Shown in pieces: positions 42,790-52,296 of a stretch of DNA of 64,000 nucleotides. The stretch comes from Myxococcales bacterium. Its GTDB lineage: Bacteria; Myxococcota_A; Polyangia; Polyangiales; Ga0077539. Under the pieces are notes generated by a model. It was not told the DNA's origin. It did not search any database and worked only from the letters and a program-made list of their open reading frames with translations. Location of the stretch: the NCBI GenBank assembly GCA_030652255.1, contig JAUSAZ010000035.1, positions 1 through 64,000 on the forward strand. The letters run 5' to 3'. How positions within the stretch are numbered: position 1 is the first letter of the stretch; each line of letters begins with the position of its first letter. The translations under genes and the position numbers were made by a program.

Positions 42790-43985
42790 CCCCCCGGCGG
42801 CTCCGCGCGGCGCTGCTCTCCCTGGGCCTCGCGCTCGCGGCCTGCCAGCGTGTGCCCGTCGCCGCGGTCGCCGCCCGCGACGCGGCCGTCGAGCCCGACC
42901 GCCCCTTCGCGCGCCTCTACGCCGCCGACGCGGGCGACGGGCGCTTCTCCGAGCCCGAGTGGCGGCGCATCCGCCGGATGTCCCCGGTGCCCCCGTTGGA
43001 GCCCGACCCCACCAACCGCGTGGCCGACGACCCCGCCGCCGCGCGCCTCGGCTACGCCCTCTTCCACGACGCCGCGCTCTCCGTCGACGGCACCGTCGCG
43101 TGCGCCGGATGCCACGACCCCGCGCGGGCCTTCAGCGACGGCCTCCCGCGGGCCGTGGCGCGCGGCCGCGTCGGTCGCCGCAACACCCCGTCGCTCTGGT
43201 GGGCGGCGACGCACCGGTGGCAGCTCTGGGACGGCGCCGCGGACTCCCTCTGGGCGCAGCCCGTGATGGCGTGGGAGCACCCGAGCGAGCACGGCCTCTC
43301 CCGCGACGAGCTCGCCCGGCGGCTGACGGCGCGCCACGGCGAGGCCCTGCGCGCGGTCTTCGGCGCCGACCCGGGCGACGACGCGCTGGCGGTGATCGCG
43401 CGGGCGGGCAAGTGCCTCGCGGCGTACCTGCGCACGATCACCCCGCGCTCGCCCTCCGCCTTCGACCGCTGGGTGGCGGGGGCGCCCGCGGCGATGGAGC
43501 CGGCGGCCGTGCGGGGGCTGCAGCTCTTCCTGCGGGTGGGCTGCGTGCGCTGCCACAGCGGCGCCCTCTTCTCGGACGGGGACTTCCACGCCGTGCGCTT
43601 CCCCGACGACCCCGCGGTCGGGCCCGACCACGGCCGGCTGGAGGGATCCGAGCGCGCGCGGGCCCACCCCCTGCGGGCGCAGAGCGCGTACAGCGACGAG
43701 CGCGAGGCGATGTTTCCCCCGAACCCCACCTCCCCCGAGGACGACGGCCGCTTCCTCACGCCCTCGCTGCGGGGCGTCGCGCTCACGGCGCCCTACGGCC
43801 ACGCGGGGACGCTGCCCACCCTCGAATCCGTCATCGACCTCTACGCCGCGGGCGGAACCCCCGCGGGCGACCCCCGCGCGCAGGGCGTGCGTGATGTCTT
43901 CGCCGAGCCCTTCGTCCTGCGCGGGAGCGACCGGGCCGACCTCGTGGCCTTCCTGCGCGCGCTCACGCCCGGGACTCAGCCGTAG
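42786..43985 (+). CDS. Di-haem cytochrome c peroxidase/MauG-family lipoprotein
   Basis: A 399-residue periplasmic lipoprotein (LSLGLALAACQR) of the bacterial di-haem peroxidase/MauG superfamily. Two c-type haem sites are present: CAGCH near residue 103 and CVRCH near residue 255. The family sequences LGYALFHDAALSVDGTVACAGCHDPARAFSDG, then RRNTPSLWWAATHRWQLWDGAADSLWAQ and a late TPSLRGVALTAPYGHAGTLPTLESVIDLY are all present. The last supplies a possible distal or second-haem ligand region. Such enzymes reduce peroxide or oxidise protein or metabolite substrates. The gene overlaps the upstream propeller gene by four bases and runs 10 bases into the convergent SemiSWEET gene. Confidence 0.92.
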   Translation: MTPRRLRAALLSLGLALAACQRVPVAAVAARDAAVEPDRPFARLYAADAGDGRFSEPEWRRIRRMSPVPPLEPDPTNRVADDPAAARLGYALFHDAALSVDGTVACAGCHDPARAFSDGLPRAVARGRVGRRNTPSLWWAATHRWQLWDGAADSLWAQPVMAWEHPSEHGLSRDELARRLTARHGEALRAVFGADPGDDALAVIARAGKCLAAYLRTITPRSPSAFDRWVAGAPAAMEPAAVRGLQLFLRVGCVRCHSGALFSDGDFHAVRFPDDPAVGPDHGRLEGSERARAHPLRAQSAYSDEREAMFPPNPTSPEDDGRFLTPSLRGVALTAPYGHAGTLPTLESVIDLYAAGGTPAGDPRAQGVRDVFAEPFVLRGSDRADLVAFLRALTPGTQP

Positions 43986-44230
43986 CGGAGCTTCATCGCG
44001 AGGATGGTCACGGCGAGCGCCAGGGTGACCACGTTGGCGAGGATGACGGGCCAGGCCGAGAGCAGCACCCCGTACGCGAGCCAGAGCGCGACACCTACGG
44101 TGAACGCGCTGTACATCCCGAGCGACACCCCGCTGGTGTTGCGGGTGCGGTAGAGCAGGCGCGCCTGCGGCACGAGGCTGGCGGTGGTGAGGCTCGCGGC
44201 GGCGTAGCCGATGAGTTCGATGCCGGTCAT
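43976..44230 (-). CDS. SemiSWEET sugar transporter
   Basis: An 84-residue membrane protein with three transmembrane helices, matching bacterial SemiSWEET transporters that work as dimers to pass mono- or disaccharides. The PQ-loop region ASLTTASLVPQARLLYRTRNTSGVSLGMYSAF is diagnostic, followed by LWLAYGVLLSAWPVILANVVTLALAV. The frame extends upstream, but the ATG at 44230 gives the normal size. The 3' end overlaps the convergent peroxidase gene by 10 bases. Confidence 0.93.
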   Translation of the reverse strand: MTGIELIGYAAASLTTASLVPQARLLYRTRNTSGVSLGMYSAFTVGVALWLAYGVLLSAWPVILANVVTLALAVTILAMKLRYG

Positions 44231-44363
44231 TGGGGAGGGGACGGGGATGTATGGAAGGCGTCGCCCCGGACGCCAGCGGAATCGTCGGCCACGTGGCGCG
44301 CAGGTGCGGGCGTCGACGGGCGGCGGTTGCCTCCGCCGGGGCCGCGGGTAGGCTCTGGCGCCA

Positions 44364-45173
44364 ATGACTCCGTGGATGCTCGGTGACCGCCGCCGGATGC
44401 TCTGCGGCGCCCTCGGGGTGCTCGTCCTGATCGCGCCCTCGGCGGCCCCGGCGCAGCGGCTCCGTCGCGCGTCCGACGCGGTGCACACCGGCTCCTCCGA
44501 GCCGCGGCGGAGGCGCGCCGCCCCCGACAGCAGTCCGTCGGCGCCGTCACCCTCGTCGTCCGGTCGGCGCAACCCCCGCTGGCTGCGCGCGCGGAGCTTC
44601 CTGCCGTACCCCTACGCCTGGGGCTACGGCGGCTATGACGTCCCCTTGGACACCTCCCAGCACAGCCCGCGGAGCGTGGCGGTGGTGGCCAGCCTCGACG
44701 GCGGCATGGCCCTGTCGTCCATCGGCCGAGGCGGCCTCGGGCTCCGGGTGCTCGGCGCGTCGCTGGAGTTCGAGCTCCGCTACTCCGCCTACGCCGAGCC
44801 CACGGACGATCAGACGCTCTGGGTCGGCCTCGGCCGCTACCGCGGCGCCGTGACGCTCGCTGACAGCGCCGGGGCGCGGGTGCGCGTCTTCGGCGGTCTG
44901 CTGCACTGGATCGACGACGGCGGCAGCGAGTTCGGCGGCGAGGGCGGTATCGGGCTCGACGCCTTCCCCGACGCCCCGTGGGTGATCTCCTTCGACCTCT
45001 CGGGCGGCTTCGTGGGCCGCGCCGCGCTGGTGGGCCTGCGCGGCACCGTCGGCTACCTCGTGGGCCCGGTGGAGATCATGGTGGGCTGGCAGCACGAGTC
45101 GGTGATCCCGACGGTGAGCGGCGGCAGCGTCGACCTGAGCGGCCCCCTCGCGGGCCTCCGGCTCTGGCGCTGA
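44364..45173 (+). CDS. Exported protein, probable outer-membrane beta-barrel, function unknown
   Basis: A 269-residue protein with a signal peptide (MLCGALGVLVLIAPSAAPAQ), a Ser/Pro/Arg-rich spacer of about 40 residues and a beta-rich C-terminal domain. Candidate membrane strands are SVAVVASLDGGMALSSIG, GLRVLGASLEFELRYSAYA, LWVGLGRYRGAVTLADS, RVRVFGGLLHWIDDGG, WVISFDLSGGFVGRAAL, GLRGTVGYLVGPVEIMVGW and a terminal LAGLRLWR. The strand pattern and a terminal aromatic-Arg end are compatible with a small outer-membrane barrel. No family is recognised. It is divergent from the SemiSWEET gene across 133 bases. Confidence 0.75.
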   Translation: MTPWMLGDRRRMLCGALGVLVLIAPSAAPAQRLRRASDAVHTGSSEPRRRRAAPDSSPSAPSPSSSGRRNPRWLRARSFLPYPYAWGYGGYDVPLDTSQHSPRSVAVVASLDGGMALSSIGRGGLGLRVLGASLEFELRYSAYAEPTDDQTLWVGLGRYRGAVTLADSAGARVRVFGGLLHWIDDGGSEFGGEGGIGLDAFPDAPWVISFDLSGGFVGRAALVGLRGTVGYLVGPVEIMVGWQHESVIPTVSGGSVDLSGPLAGLRLWR

Positions 45174-45174
45174 C

Positions 45175-45717
45175 CTACAGCCGCGTGCGCAGCGTCCACG
45201 CCAGGTGGAGATACGCCGCCAGGTACCCGAAGCCCGCCACGGCCACCGTCCCCAGCACCCGCGAGCCCGCCAGCGGCGCCAGCCCGAAGCCGCCGCGGTA
45301 CTGCACCGTCGAGCCCACGAGGCCCACCCGGTGGTGCAGCACCACGCAGCCCACCACGCCCGCGGCCACCAGCGCCGTCGCCACGGTGCCCGGCCGCCGC
45401 GGCTGGTGCGCCCGTATCCACCACGCCCCCAGCGCGAAGCCCACCAGCGCGAGGCACCCGCACGCCAGCGCCGCCAGCAGCAGCGCCGCCGACGGCACCT
45501 TCGCCCCGTCGGCCACGTAGCTCAGGGCCCAGTCGGTGTGCCGCGCCAGCACCCAGAAGGCCACCGGCACCGCCACCGCGGCCTCGTGCGTCGCGAGCGC
45601 CACGAAGCCCCGCAGCTGCGTCACCCCGCGCGGCGACGACCGCAGCTCGCGCGCGCCCAGCAGCGCGGCCAGCAGGCCCAGCGCGACGCTCCAGCACATC
45701 CACGCGAGCAGCGGCAT
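45175..45717 (-). CDS. Polytopic membrane protein, function unknown
   Basis: A 180-residue membrane protein with four or five hydrophobic segments (PLLAWMCWSVALGLLAALLGA, LATHEAAVAVPVAFWVLA, AALLLAALACGCLALVGFALGAWW, ATALVAAGVVGCVVLHHRVGLV, VLGTVAVAGFGYLAAYLHLAW). No conserved family motif is recognised. Two adjacent His (VVLHHRVG) in the fourth segment stand out. It starts 10 bases after the dapB stop, so it is probably co-transcribed with dapA-dapB, though no role in lysine synthesis is implied by its sequence. Confidence 0.75.
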   Translation of the reverse strand: MPLLAWMCWSVALGLLAALLGARELRSSPRGVTQLRGFVALATHEAAVAVPVAFWVLARHTDWALSYVADGAKVPSAALLLAALACGCLALVGFALGAWWIRAHQPRRPGTVATALVAAGVVGCVVLHHRVGLVGSTVQYRGGFGLAPLAGSRVLGTVAVAGFGYLAAYLHLAWTLRTRL

Positions 45718-45727
45718 CGCCCGCCCG

Positions 45728-46528
45728 TCAGCCCGCGATGCCGAGCACGTCGCCGATGGTGTAGCGCCCCGGCGCCCGACCCTTGAGCCAGCGCGCGGCC
45801 CGCAGCGCGCCCGCGGCGAACACCGCCCGGCTGGTCGCCTTGTGCGTGAGCTCGATGCGCTCGCCGGCGCCCGCGAGCAGCACCGTGTGGTCGCCCACCA
45901 CGTCGCCGCCCCGCACCGCGTGCATGCCCACCTCGGTCAGCGTGCGCTGCGCCGACGCGCCGTGGCGCCCGTGCTTCAGGTCGTCGTGGGTGAGGTCGCG
46001 GGCCCGGGTCACCACGTCCGCGAGGCGCAGCGCCGTCCCGGAGGGGGCGTCGCGCTTGGCGCGGTGGTGCGTCTCGATGATCTCCACGTCCCAGTCGCTG
46101 CCGAGCAGGCGCAGCGTCTCGGCCAGCGCGTGCGCGAGCACCTGCACCCCGAGGGACATGTTGGGCGACGCCAGCAGGGGGATGACCGACGACGCGTCGC
46201 GCAGGGCCGCCTCGGCCTCGGGGCTCAGCCCGGTGGTGCCGACCACGCAGGCCACGCCCGCCGCCGCCGCCGCGCGCACCACGTCGGGCGTCGCGCTCGC
46301 GCTGCTGAAGTCGATCACCACGTCGGCGCCGAGCAGGGCCACCGCCGGGTCGCTCACGATGCGCACGCCCCAGGGGCGGCCCACCAGCGCGCCCGCGTCG
46401 GCGCCCAGCTCCGGCGAGCCCGAGTGCTCCAGCGCGCCGACCAGCTTGGTGTTCTCCGAGGCGGCGACCTGCTCCAGGAGCAGGCGGCCCATGCGACCCG
46501 ACGCGCCCGCGATGGCGACCTTCAGCAT
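45728..46528 (-). CDS. dapB: 4-Hydroxy-tetrahydrodipicolinate reductase
   Basis: A 266-residue DapB, which reduces hydroxy-tetrahydrodipicolinate with NAD(P)H in lysine and diaminopimelate synthesis. It has the dinucleotide-binding AGASGRMGRLLLE at the N-terminus, DVVIDFSS, VVGTTGLSPE, and the active-site sequence EIIETHHRAKRDAPSGTALRLAD containing the catalytic His-His and Lys. The C-terminal HKATSRAVFAAGALRAARWL is typical. Full length. It starts three bases after the dapA stop. Confidence 0.96.
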   Translation of the reverse strand: MLKVAIAGASGRMGRLLLEQVAASENTKLVGALEHSGSPELGADAGALVGRPWGVRIVSDPAVALLGADVVIDFSSASATPDVVRAAAAAGVACVVGTTGLSPEAEAALRDASSVIPLLASPNMSLGVQVLAHALAETLRLLGSDWDVEIIETHHRAKRDAPSGTALRLADVVTRARDLTHDDLKHGRHGASAQRTLTEVGMHAVRGGDVVGDHTVLLAGAGERIELTHKATSRAVFAAGALRAARWLKGRAPGRYTIGDVLGIAG

Positions 46529-46531
46529 GTC

Positions 46532-47422
46532 TCAGCCGCCCTGCAGGCCGTAGGCGCGGAGCGCCGCGACGGTCTTCGCGATGGAGGCCTCCGCCGGCCA
46601 GGCCATCGGCAGCCTGATCTCCGCGGGGATCTTCCCCATCCACGCGAGCGCGGCCTTCACGGGCCCCGGGTTGGTCTCCACGAACATCGCGTCGTACACG
46701 CCGAGCAGCGCCTGCTGCCGCCGCCGCGCGCCCGCCACGTCGCCCGCGAGGAAGGCCGTCACCACGCCCTGCACCGCCGCGGGAACCACGTTGCTGGCGA
46801 CGGAGATCACGCCCCGCGCGCCGCAGGCCATCATCCCGAGGGTGAGCGCGTCGTCGCCGCAGAGCACCGTCAGCCGGTCGCCCAGGGCCGCGACGATCGC
46901 CTGCGCCCGCAGGATGTTGCCCGTGGCCTCCTTGAGGGCGACCACGCGGGGGCAGTGCCTCGCGATCTCGACCATGGTCTCGACGGCGAGGTCGGCGGTG
47001 CCGCGGGTGGGCACGTTGTAGAGCACCAGCGGCAGCCCGGTGGCGTCGTGGACGGCGCGCACGTGGCCCAGCAGCCCGGCCTGCGAGGGCTTGTTGTAGT
47101 AGGGCATCACCACCATGGCGGCGTCGGCCCCGAGGGCCTCGGCGGCCTTCGTGCGGGCGACGGTCTCGGCGGTGGCGTTGGTGCCCGTGCCCGCGATGAC
47201 CGGCACGCGCCCGCCGGCCACGCGGATGACCGCGGCGATGATGTCCTTCGCCTCGGCGGCGGTGACCGTGGGCGACTCGCCCGTGGTGCCGCAGGGGACC
47301 AGGCCTCCGATGCCCTCGGCCACCTGCCACGCGGCGAAGGCCTCGACCGCCGCGAGGTCGACCTCGCCCCCGCGGAAGGGGGTCACCATCGCCGTAAACG
47401 CACCATCCAGCCGCAGCGCCAT
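46532..47422 (-). CDS. dapA: 4-Hydroxy-tetrahydrodipicolinate synthase
   Basis: A 296-residue (beta/alpha)8 aldolase condensing pyruvate with aspartate semialdehyde. Motifs are GAFTAMVTPFRGGEVD, LVPCGTTGESPTVT, VMPYYNKPSQAGL with the catalytic Tyr, VLYNVPTRGTADL and VVALKEATGN with the Schiff-base Lys. The ATG at 47422 is chosen, with AAAAGGTG upstream; the frame is open far beyond but reads as non-coding. Forms an operon with dapB and the membrane protein at 45175. Confidence 0.96.
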   Translation of the reverse strand: MALRLDGAFTAMVTPFRGGEVDLAAVEAFAAWQVAEGIGGLVPCGTTGESPTVTAAEAKDIIAAVIRVAGGRVPVIAGTGTNATAETVARTKAAEALGADAAMVVMPYYNKPSQAGLLGHVRAVHDATGLPLVLYNVPTRGTADLAVETMVEIARHCPRVVALKEATGNILRAQAIVAALGDRLTVLCGDDALTLGMMACGARGVISVASNVVPAAVQGVVTAFLAGDVAGARRRQQALLGVYDAMFVETNPGPVKAALAWMGKIPAEIRLPMAWPAEASIAKTVAALRAYGLQGG

Positions 47423-47499
47423 CGTCACACCTTTTGGGCCGCGCGCGAGCACCGTCGTCGCGCGCGGGGGGCAACACCCATACCCGAAGCGCCCGGCTT

Positions 47500-49086
47500 C
47501 TACCAAACGACCCCCGAGAGCGCGTCGTCGATGAGCGCGTCGGCGGGCCAGCCGTAGCGCCGCGCGCGGGCCGCGGGGTCGGCGCCCGCGAGGAGGGCGC
47601 GCAGGGCGGCGTGGTGGTCGGCGACGCGGCCGCGGGCGTAGTCGGCGGCGGAGCCCTCGCGGACGAGGAAGGGCCAGTCCGAGGCGGCCATGAGGCAGAG
47701 CTCGCGCAGGCCCTGGCGGCGCGCGGCGGGGCCGAGCGCCGAGGCGTGGAGCATCGCGGCGGAGGCGTCGGCGGCGTGGAGCATCGCGGTGGTGCTCGGG
47801 TGCACCCAGCGCGCGAGGTGCCCCCCTTCGCCCCAGGTGCTCGCGTTGGGGGTGACGCGGGGGTGGGAGCCATACCGGGACAGGTAATCCGTGGGGGTGA
47901 TGGCGCGCGGTCCGAGGGCGGCGAGGAGGGCGGCGAGGAAGGAGGTGCCCTCGGCCCACCAGTGGCCGAAGAGCTCGGCGTCGTAGGGGGCGAGCACGAC
48001 CGGGGCGTGGACGCCGCGCAGGGCGAGCGCGTCGAGGCGGCGGGCGCAGCGGTCGGCGAAGTCGCGGGCGTGGGCGACGGCGAGGGTGCGGGCGAGGGTG
48101 GGGTTCCAGGGCTGCTTGGGCGAGCCGGCGTGGTCGGTGACGCGCCAGAGCTTGATCCCGGTGGGGGTGCGCGAGCCGTCGGCGGCGAGGAAGTCCACGA
48201 GCAGGGAGCGCGGCGCGCGCAGCCCGACGTCCTCGTGGAAGTCGCGGTAGAGCGGGTGCGAGGGGTAGCCCGTGGTGCGGCTCCACACCGAGGCGGCGGC
48301 GTCGACGTCGCGGCCGAAGCAGGCGACGCCCGCGGGGGTGACCACCGGGCGCGCGGTGGCGTCGGGCGGCCGCGGGTGCCCGTAGAGCAAAGCGTGGGAC
48401 TCCAGCACGGTGACGTAGAGCCCGCGGTCGGCGAGGGCGACGTCGACCCCGGGCGCGACGCCGCACTCGGGGAGCCAGAAGCCGTCGGGCGGCGACCCGA
48501 AGCGGCGGGTGTGCGTCGCGACGGCGAGGGCGACCTGGGCGTCGACGAACCAGGGGTGCCGGGTCCAGAGCGGGAGCAGGGCGTGGGTGAGGGCGGTGGT
48601 CCAGAGGGAGAGGCGCCCGGCGCGGGCGAGGCGGGCGAAGGCGCCGGGGAGGTCGCCCTCGATACGCGACCAGGTGAGCCGGGCGTGGCGGAGGGCGGCG
48701 GCGTGGGCGTCGAGGGCCGGGCGCGGGAGCTCGGGGCGCTCGAGGAGCGCGCGGCCGAGGGCGTCGAGGCGGTCGAGGTGGCGCTCGAAGCGGGCGCGCA
48801 GGAGGGCGTCGTCGAGCATGGCGACGAGCGTGGGCGAGAGCGAGAGGGTGACGCGCGCGGGGTTGTGGGCGTCGAGGCCGTCGAGCACGGCGACGAGGGG
48901 GAGGTAGCACTCCAGCATGGCCTCGAAGAGCCAGCGCTCCTCGAGGTGGTCGGCGTGCTCGGGGTGGCGCACATAGGGGAGGTGCGCGTGCAGGACGAGG
49001 AGGACGCCGCCGAGGGATGGGCTCACGGAGCCGGCGGTTGTAACAGAGACCGCGGGCGGGGGAGGGTGCTCGCCGCCGCCGCCCAT
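47500..49086 (-). CDS. Glycoside hydrolase family 57 (branching-enzyme-like)
   Basis: A 528-residue GH57 enzyme, most like the bacterial 1,4-alpha-glucan branching enzyme group. GH57 motifs in order: [15 protein letters not shown] (motif 1, with HxH), [12 protein letters not shown] (nucleophile Glu in motif 3), [15 protein letters not shown] (acid Asp in motif 4) and a C-terminal TWGEGGH (motif 5-like). The start ATG at 49086 has AGGAGG ten bases upstream. GTG at 49026 is an alternative that would begin nearer to motif 1. The enzyme would form alpha-1,6 branches in glycogen-like storage glucan; amylase or 4-alpha-glucanotransferase activity is the alternative. Divergent from a small gene at 49104. 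Confidence 0.9.
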   Translation of the reverse strand: MGGGGEHPPPPAVSVTTAGSVSPSLGGVLLVLHAHLPYVRHPEHADHLEERWLFEAMLECYLPLVAVLDGLDAHNPARVTLSLSPTLVAMLDDALLRARFERHLDRLDALGRALLERPELPRPALDAHAAALRHARLTWSRIEGDLPGAFARLARAGRLSLWTTALTHALLPLWTRHPWFVDAQVALAVATHTRRFGSPPDGFWLPECGVAPGVDVALADRGLYVTVLESHALLYGHPRPPDATARPVVTPAGVACFGRDVDAAASVWSRTTGYPSHPLYRDFHEDVGLRAPRSLLVDFLAADGSRTPTGIKLWRVTDHAGSPKQPWNPTLARTLAVAHARDFADRCARRLDALALRGVHAPVVLAPYDAELFGHWWAEGTSFLAALLAALGPRAITPTDYLSRYGSHPRVTPNASTWGEGGHLARWVHPSTTAMLHAADASAAMLHASALGPAARRQGLRELCLMAASDWPFLVREGSAADYARGRVADHHAALRALLAGADPAARARRYGWPADALIDDALSGVVW

Positions 49087-49103
49087 GCTTGGCTTCCCTC
49101 CTG

Positions 49104-49373
49104 ATGGCGACCCCCGACCTCACGGCGCTCCCGGGCCTCGCCCTGCGCCTCGCGCTCACCGCCCTGGCGCGGGCCGCGGGCGTGGGCTCCCCCTTCGGCC
49201 TGCGCGTGGTGGCCCGGCCCTGGGCCTCGGTGGGCGCGTCGTGCGTGCTGATCGAGGGCGCCGCCCGCCACGTCGACCGCTGGATCGACGCGGGACCGGT
49301 GGTCTTCGCCGAGACCGCCGACGAGGTGCTGGTGCTCTGGGCCGCGAAGCGGCGATCCGCCGAACCCGACTGA
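49104..49373 (+). CDS. Small protein, function unknown
   Basis: An 89-residue protein ([20 protein letters not shown], then [49 protein letters not shown]). It appears to be a compact alpha/beta domain without a signal peptide. A TTG 15 bases upstream could extend it by five residues. The start codons of this gene and the divergent GH57 gene are only 17 bases apart, so each lies in the other's leader. No family recognised; coding character of the second half supports a real gene. Confidence 0.6.
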   Translation: MATPDLTALPGLALRLALTALARAAGVGSPFGLRVVARPWASVGASCVLIEGAARHVDRWIDAGPVVFAETADEVLVLWAAKRRSAEPD

Positions 49374-49465
49374 CGACCGCCCGATCGGCCACCACCCGTG
49401 GCCCTCTGCCGGTCGGATGGGGCGGGGTGTCAATGGCGCGCGGGATGCGCCTATCATTCGCGCCC

Positions 49466-51418
49466 ATGAACCCCAACCCGATCGAGAGCATGATGAAGGA
49501 GTCGCGGGTGTTTCCGCCGGACGAGGAGTTCTCGCGGCACGCGCACATCCGCTCGCTGGAGCAGTACCGCGCGCTCTACGAGAAGTCCCTCCAGGACCCG
49601 GAGGCCTTCTGGGGTGAGATGGCCGACGCGCTGCACTGGTTCGCGCCGCCGCGCGACGTGCTCGTCGACGAGGCGCCCGACACGCGCTGGTTCGTCGGCG
49701 GCACCACCAACATCTCCTACAACTGCCTCGACCGGCACCTGTCGTCGCTGCGCCGCAACAAGGCCGCCATCCTCTGGGAGGGCGAGCCCGGCGAGACCCG
49801 CACGCTCACCTACCACCAGCTGCACCGCGAGGTGTGCCGCTTCACCAACGTGCTGCGCAAGCTGGGCGTGCGCACCGGCGACCGCGTGGCGATCTACATG
49901 GGCATGGTGCCCGAGATCGCCGTCGCGATGCTCGCGTGCGCCCGCATCGGCGCGCCGCACATGGTGATCTTCGGCGGCTTCGCGGCGGACGCCGTGCGCG
50001 ACCGCATCAACGACTCCAAGGCCTCGCTCGTGGTCACCTGCGACGGCGCGTGGCGCCGCGGCCAGGTGGTGCCCCTCAAGGCCATCGTCGACAAGGCCAT
50101 CGCGGAGTGCCCGAGCGTGCGGCACACGGTGGTGTTCAAGCGCACCGGCGAGCGGGTGAACATGGAGCCCGGCCGCGACCACTACTGGCAGGAGGTCATC
50201 GAGGCCGTCAACACGAGCGCGCCGCCGCTGCCCGTGGAGAGCGAGCACCCGCTGTTCATCCTCTACACCTCTGGGACCACCGGGAAGCCCAAGGGCATCG
50301 TGCACACCACCGGCGGCTACATGGTGGGCACCCACGTCACCAGCAAGTACGTCTTCGACCTCCGCGAGAACGACACGTACTTCTGCACCGCCGACGTCGG
50401 CTGGATCACCGGCCACTCCTACGTCGTGTACGGCCCGCTGCTCAACGGCGCGACCATCCTGATGTACGAGGGCGCGCCCAACTTCCCCGACCAGGGCCGT
50501 CTCTGGCAGCTCTGCGAGCGCTACGGCGTCACCATCTTCTACACGGCCCCGACGGCCATCCGCGCGTTCATGCGCTGGGGCGAGCAGTGGCCCATGAAGG
50601 CCGACCTCTCGTGCCTGCGGCTGCTGGGCAGCGTCGGCGAGCCCATCAACCCCGAGGCGTGGATGTGGTACCAGCGCGTCATCGGCAACGCGCGCTGCCC
50701 CGTGGTGGACACCTGGTGGCAGACCGAGACCGGGGCCATCATGATCTCCCCCTTGCCGGGCGCGACGCCCACCAAGCCGGGGAGCGCGACGCTGCCCTTC
50801 TTCGGCATCGACGCCGACGTGGTGCGCAAGGACGGCACGCGCTGCGCGCCCAACGAGGGCGGCTTCCTGGTGATCAAGCGCCCGTGGCCCTCGATGGCGC
50901 GCACCATCTACGGCGACGACGAGCGCTTCCGGCGGCAGTACTTCACGGAGATCCCCGGGGTGTACTTCACCGGCGACGGCGCGCGCCGCGACGAGGACGG
51001 GTACTTCTGGCTGATGGGCCGGGTCGACGACGTGCTCAACATCTCCGGGCACCGCCTCGGGACGGCGGAGATCGAGAGCGCGCTGGTGGGCCACCGCGCC
51101 GTGGCCGAGGCCGCGGTGGTGGGCCGGCCCGACGAGGTGAAGGGCCAGGGGCTGGTGTGCTTCGTCACGCTGCGCCCGGGCTTCGCGGCCACCAACGAGC
51201 TCAAGCAGGTGCTGGCCGACCACGTGGGCGCGGAGATCGGCCGCTTCGCGCGGCCCGACGTGGTGCGCTTCGCCGACGCGCTCCCGAAGACCCGCAGCGG
51301 CAAGATCATGCGCCGGCTCTTGAAGGAGATCGCCGGGGGAGGGGAAGCCAAGGGCGACACCACGACCCTGGAAGACCTCTCGGTGCTCGCGGCGCTGCGC
51401 GCCACCGACGACGACTGA
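49466..51418 (+). CDS. acs: Acetyl-CoA synthetase
   Basis: A 650-residue AMP-forming acetyl-CoA synthetase. Motifs are [11 protein letters not shown] near residue 76, [22 protein letters not shown] for ATP binding, [38 protein letters not shown] (acetate-pocket Trp within WWQTE), [38 protein letters not shown], and [14 protein letters not shown] with the Lys that is reversibly acetylated in many Acs enzymes. The ATG at 49466 gives the standard length. A propionyl-CoA synthetase is the alternative, but the WWQTET context favours acetate. Single gene. Confidence 0.95.
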   Translation: MNPNPIESMMKESRVFPPDEEFSRHAHIRSLEQYRALYEKSLQDPEAFWGEMADALHWFAPPRDVLVDEAPDTRWFVGGTTNISYNCLDRHLSSLRRNKAAILWEGEPGETRTLTYHQLHREVCRFTNVLRKLGVRTGDRVAIYMGMVPEIAVAMLACARIGAPHMVIFGGFAADAVRDRINDSKASLVVTCDGAWRRGQVVPLKAIVDKAIAECPSVRHTVVFKRTGERVNMEPGRDHYWQEVIEAVNTSAPPLPVESEHPLFILYTSGTTGKPKGIVHTTGGYMVGTHVTSKYVFDLRENDTYFCTADVGWITGHSYVVYGPLLNGATILMYEGAPNFPDQGRLWQLCERYGVTIFYTAPTAIRAFMRWGEQWPMKADLSCLRLLGSVGEPINPEAWMWYQRVIGNARCPVVDTWWQTETGAIMISPLPGATPTKPGSATLPFFGIDADVVRKDGTRCAPNEGGFLVIKRPWPSMARTIYGDDERFRRQYFTEIPGVYFTGDGARRDEDGYFWLMGRVDDVLNISGHRLGTAEIESALVGHRAVAEAAVVGRPDEVKGQGLVCFVTLRPGFAATNELKQVLADHVGAEIGRFARPDVVRFADALPKTRSGKIMRRLLKEIAGGGEAKGDTTTLEDLSVLAALRATDDD

Positions 51419-51459
51419 TCCCCCTCTGCTGGCACGAGCGGTGCGAAGCTACGCCGCCC

Positions 51460-52266
51460 ATGCGCACCGCCCACCTCGCCACCACCCTCGCCCTCACGCT
51501 CCTCCTCGCGGTCCCGTCTGCGGGCGCGCAGACGCTCGTGGCGCCGCCGGCCGCCGCGCCGTGGCAGGGCGCCGCGCCACCCGCCGCGAGGCCCGACGAC
51601 GCGGCGGCGCAGGACGCAGCCTCCGCCCGCGCGGTGGAGCGGCTGCTGGCCACCCTCGACGCCGACGCCCGCGAGCGGCGGGCGCTGGGCCTCGGGGTCG
51701 GCCTCGGCGGCGGGGTCGCGGTGATGGGGGCGAGCGCGTGGATGCTCGCGCGCGACGGGGCCCCGAGGTGGACGGACAACGCCGGGACGTACATCGGCGC
51801 GGCGGGCGTCGGGCTGCTGCTGGGCGGGGTGCTCAACGCCGTGCTGCCGGCGTACCTCCACGAGCTGAACGACTCGTGGCGGGAGACCGCGGGGCGCCCG
51901 ATCGCCGCCCGCCGCGCGCACTTCGGGGTGGTGCTCGACGAGCTCGCCGAGCGGACGCGCGCGGCGCGGGTGCTGGCGGGGCGCCTCTCGCTCGGCTTCG
52001 GCGCGGCCTTCGTGGCGGTGGCGGTCATCGCCGAGGCGGTCATCGACGACCCCCTGCCCGGGCCCAACTCCATCGCCCTCGTCACGGGCATCGGCGGCGC
52101 GTTCATCATGGCGTCGAGCGTGCCGGCGCTGACGATGCGGTCGCCCGTCGAGCACGCGGCGATGTTCTGGCGCGCGGGCGAGGCGCGGCCGACGGTGCGC
52201 CTCGCGGGGGTGTCGGTGCTGCCGACCCGCGGCGGAGCGCTGGCCGGCGTCGCGCTGGTGTTCTGA
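51460..52266 (+). CDS. Exported membrane protein, function unknown
   Basis: A 268-residue protein with a signal peptide (ATTLALTLLLAVPSAGAQ). An Ala/Pro-rich segment follows, then a helix (ASARAVERLLATLDADARERRAL), two closely spaced hydrophobic segments (GLGVGLGGGVAVMGASAWML, TYIGAAGVGLLLGGVLNAVLPAYL) and, after a charged helix, another pair (LSLGFGAAFVAVAVIAEAVI, ALVTGIGGAFIMASSVPALTM). It ends in short strands (VRLAGVSVLPTRGGALAGVALVF). Such Ala/Gly-rich membrane proteins are common in Polyangia. No family motif is recognised and no partner is evident. Confidence 0.72.
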   Translation: MRTAHLATTLALTLLLAVPSAGAQTLVAPPAAAPWQGAAPPAARPDDAAAQDAASARAVERLLATLDADARERRALGLGVGLGGGVAVMGASAWMLARDGAPRWTDNAGTYIGAAGVGLLLGGVLNAVLPAYLHELNDSWRETAGRPIAARRAHFGVVLDELAERTRAARVLAGRLSLGFGAAFVAVAVIAEAVIDDPLPGPNSIALVTGIGGAFIMASSVPALTMRSPVEHAAMFWRAGEARPTVRLAGVSVLPTRGGALAGVALVF

Positions 52267-52296
52267 AGGGTTGAAGGGGAGGGGAGAGCCGTCGGC

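Noticed and set aside
46532..49159. An 875-residue minus-strand frame as a fused protein ending in DapA
   Set aside because: The upstream part lies over the GH57 gene in a different frame and is Pro/Arg-rich. DapA is complete from the ATG at 47422.
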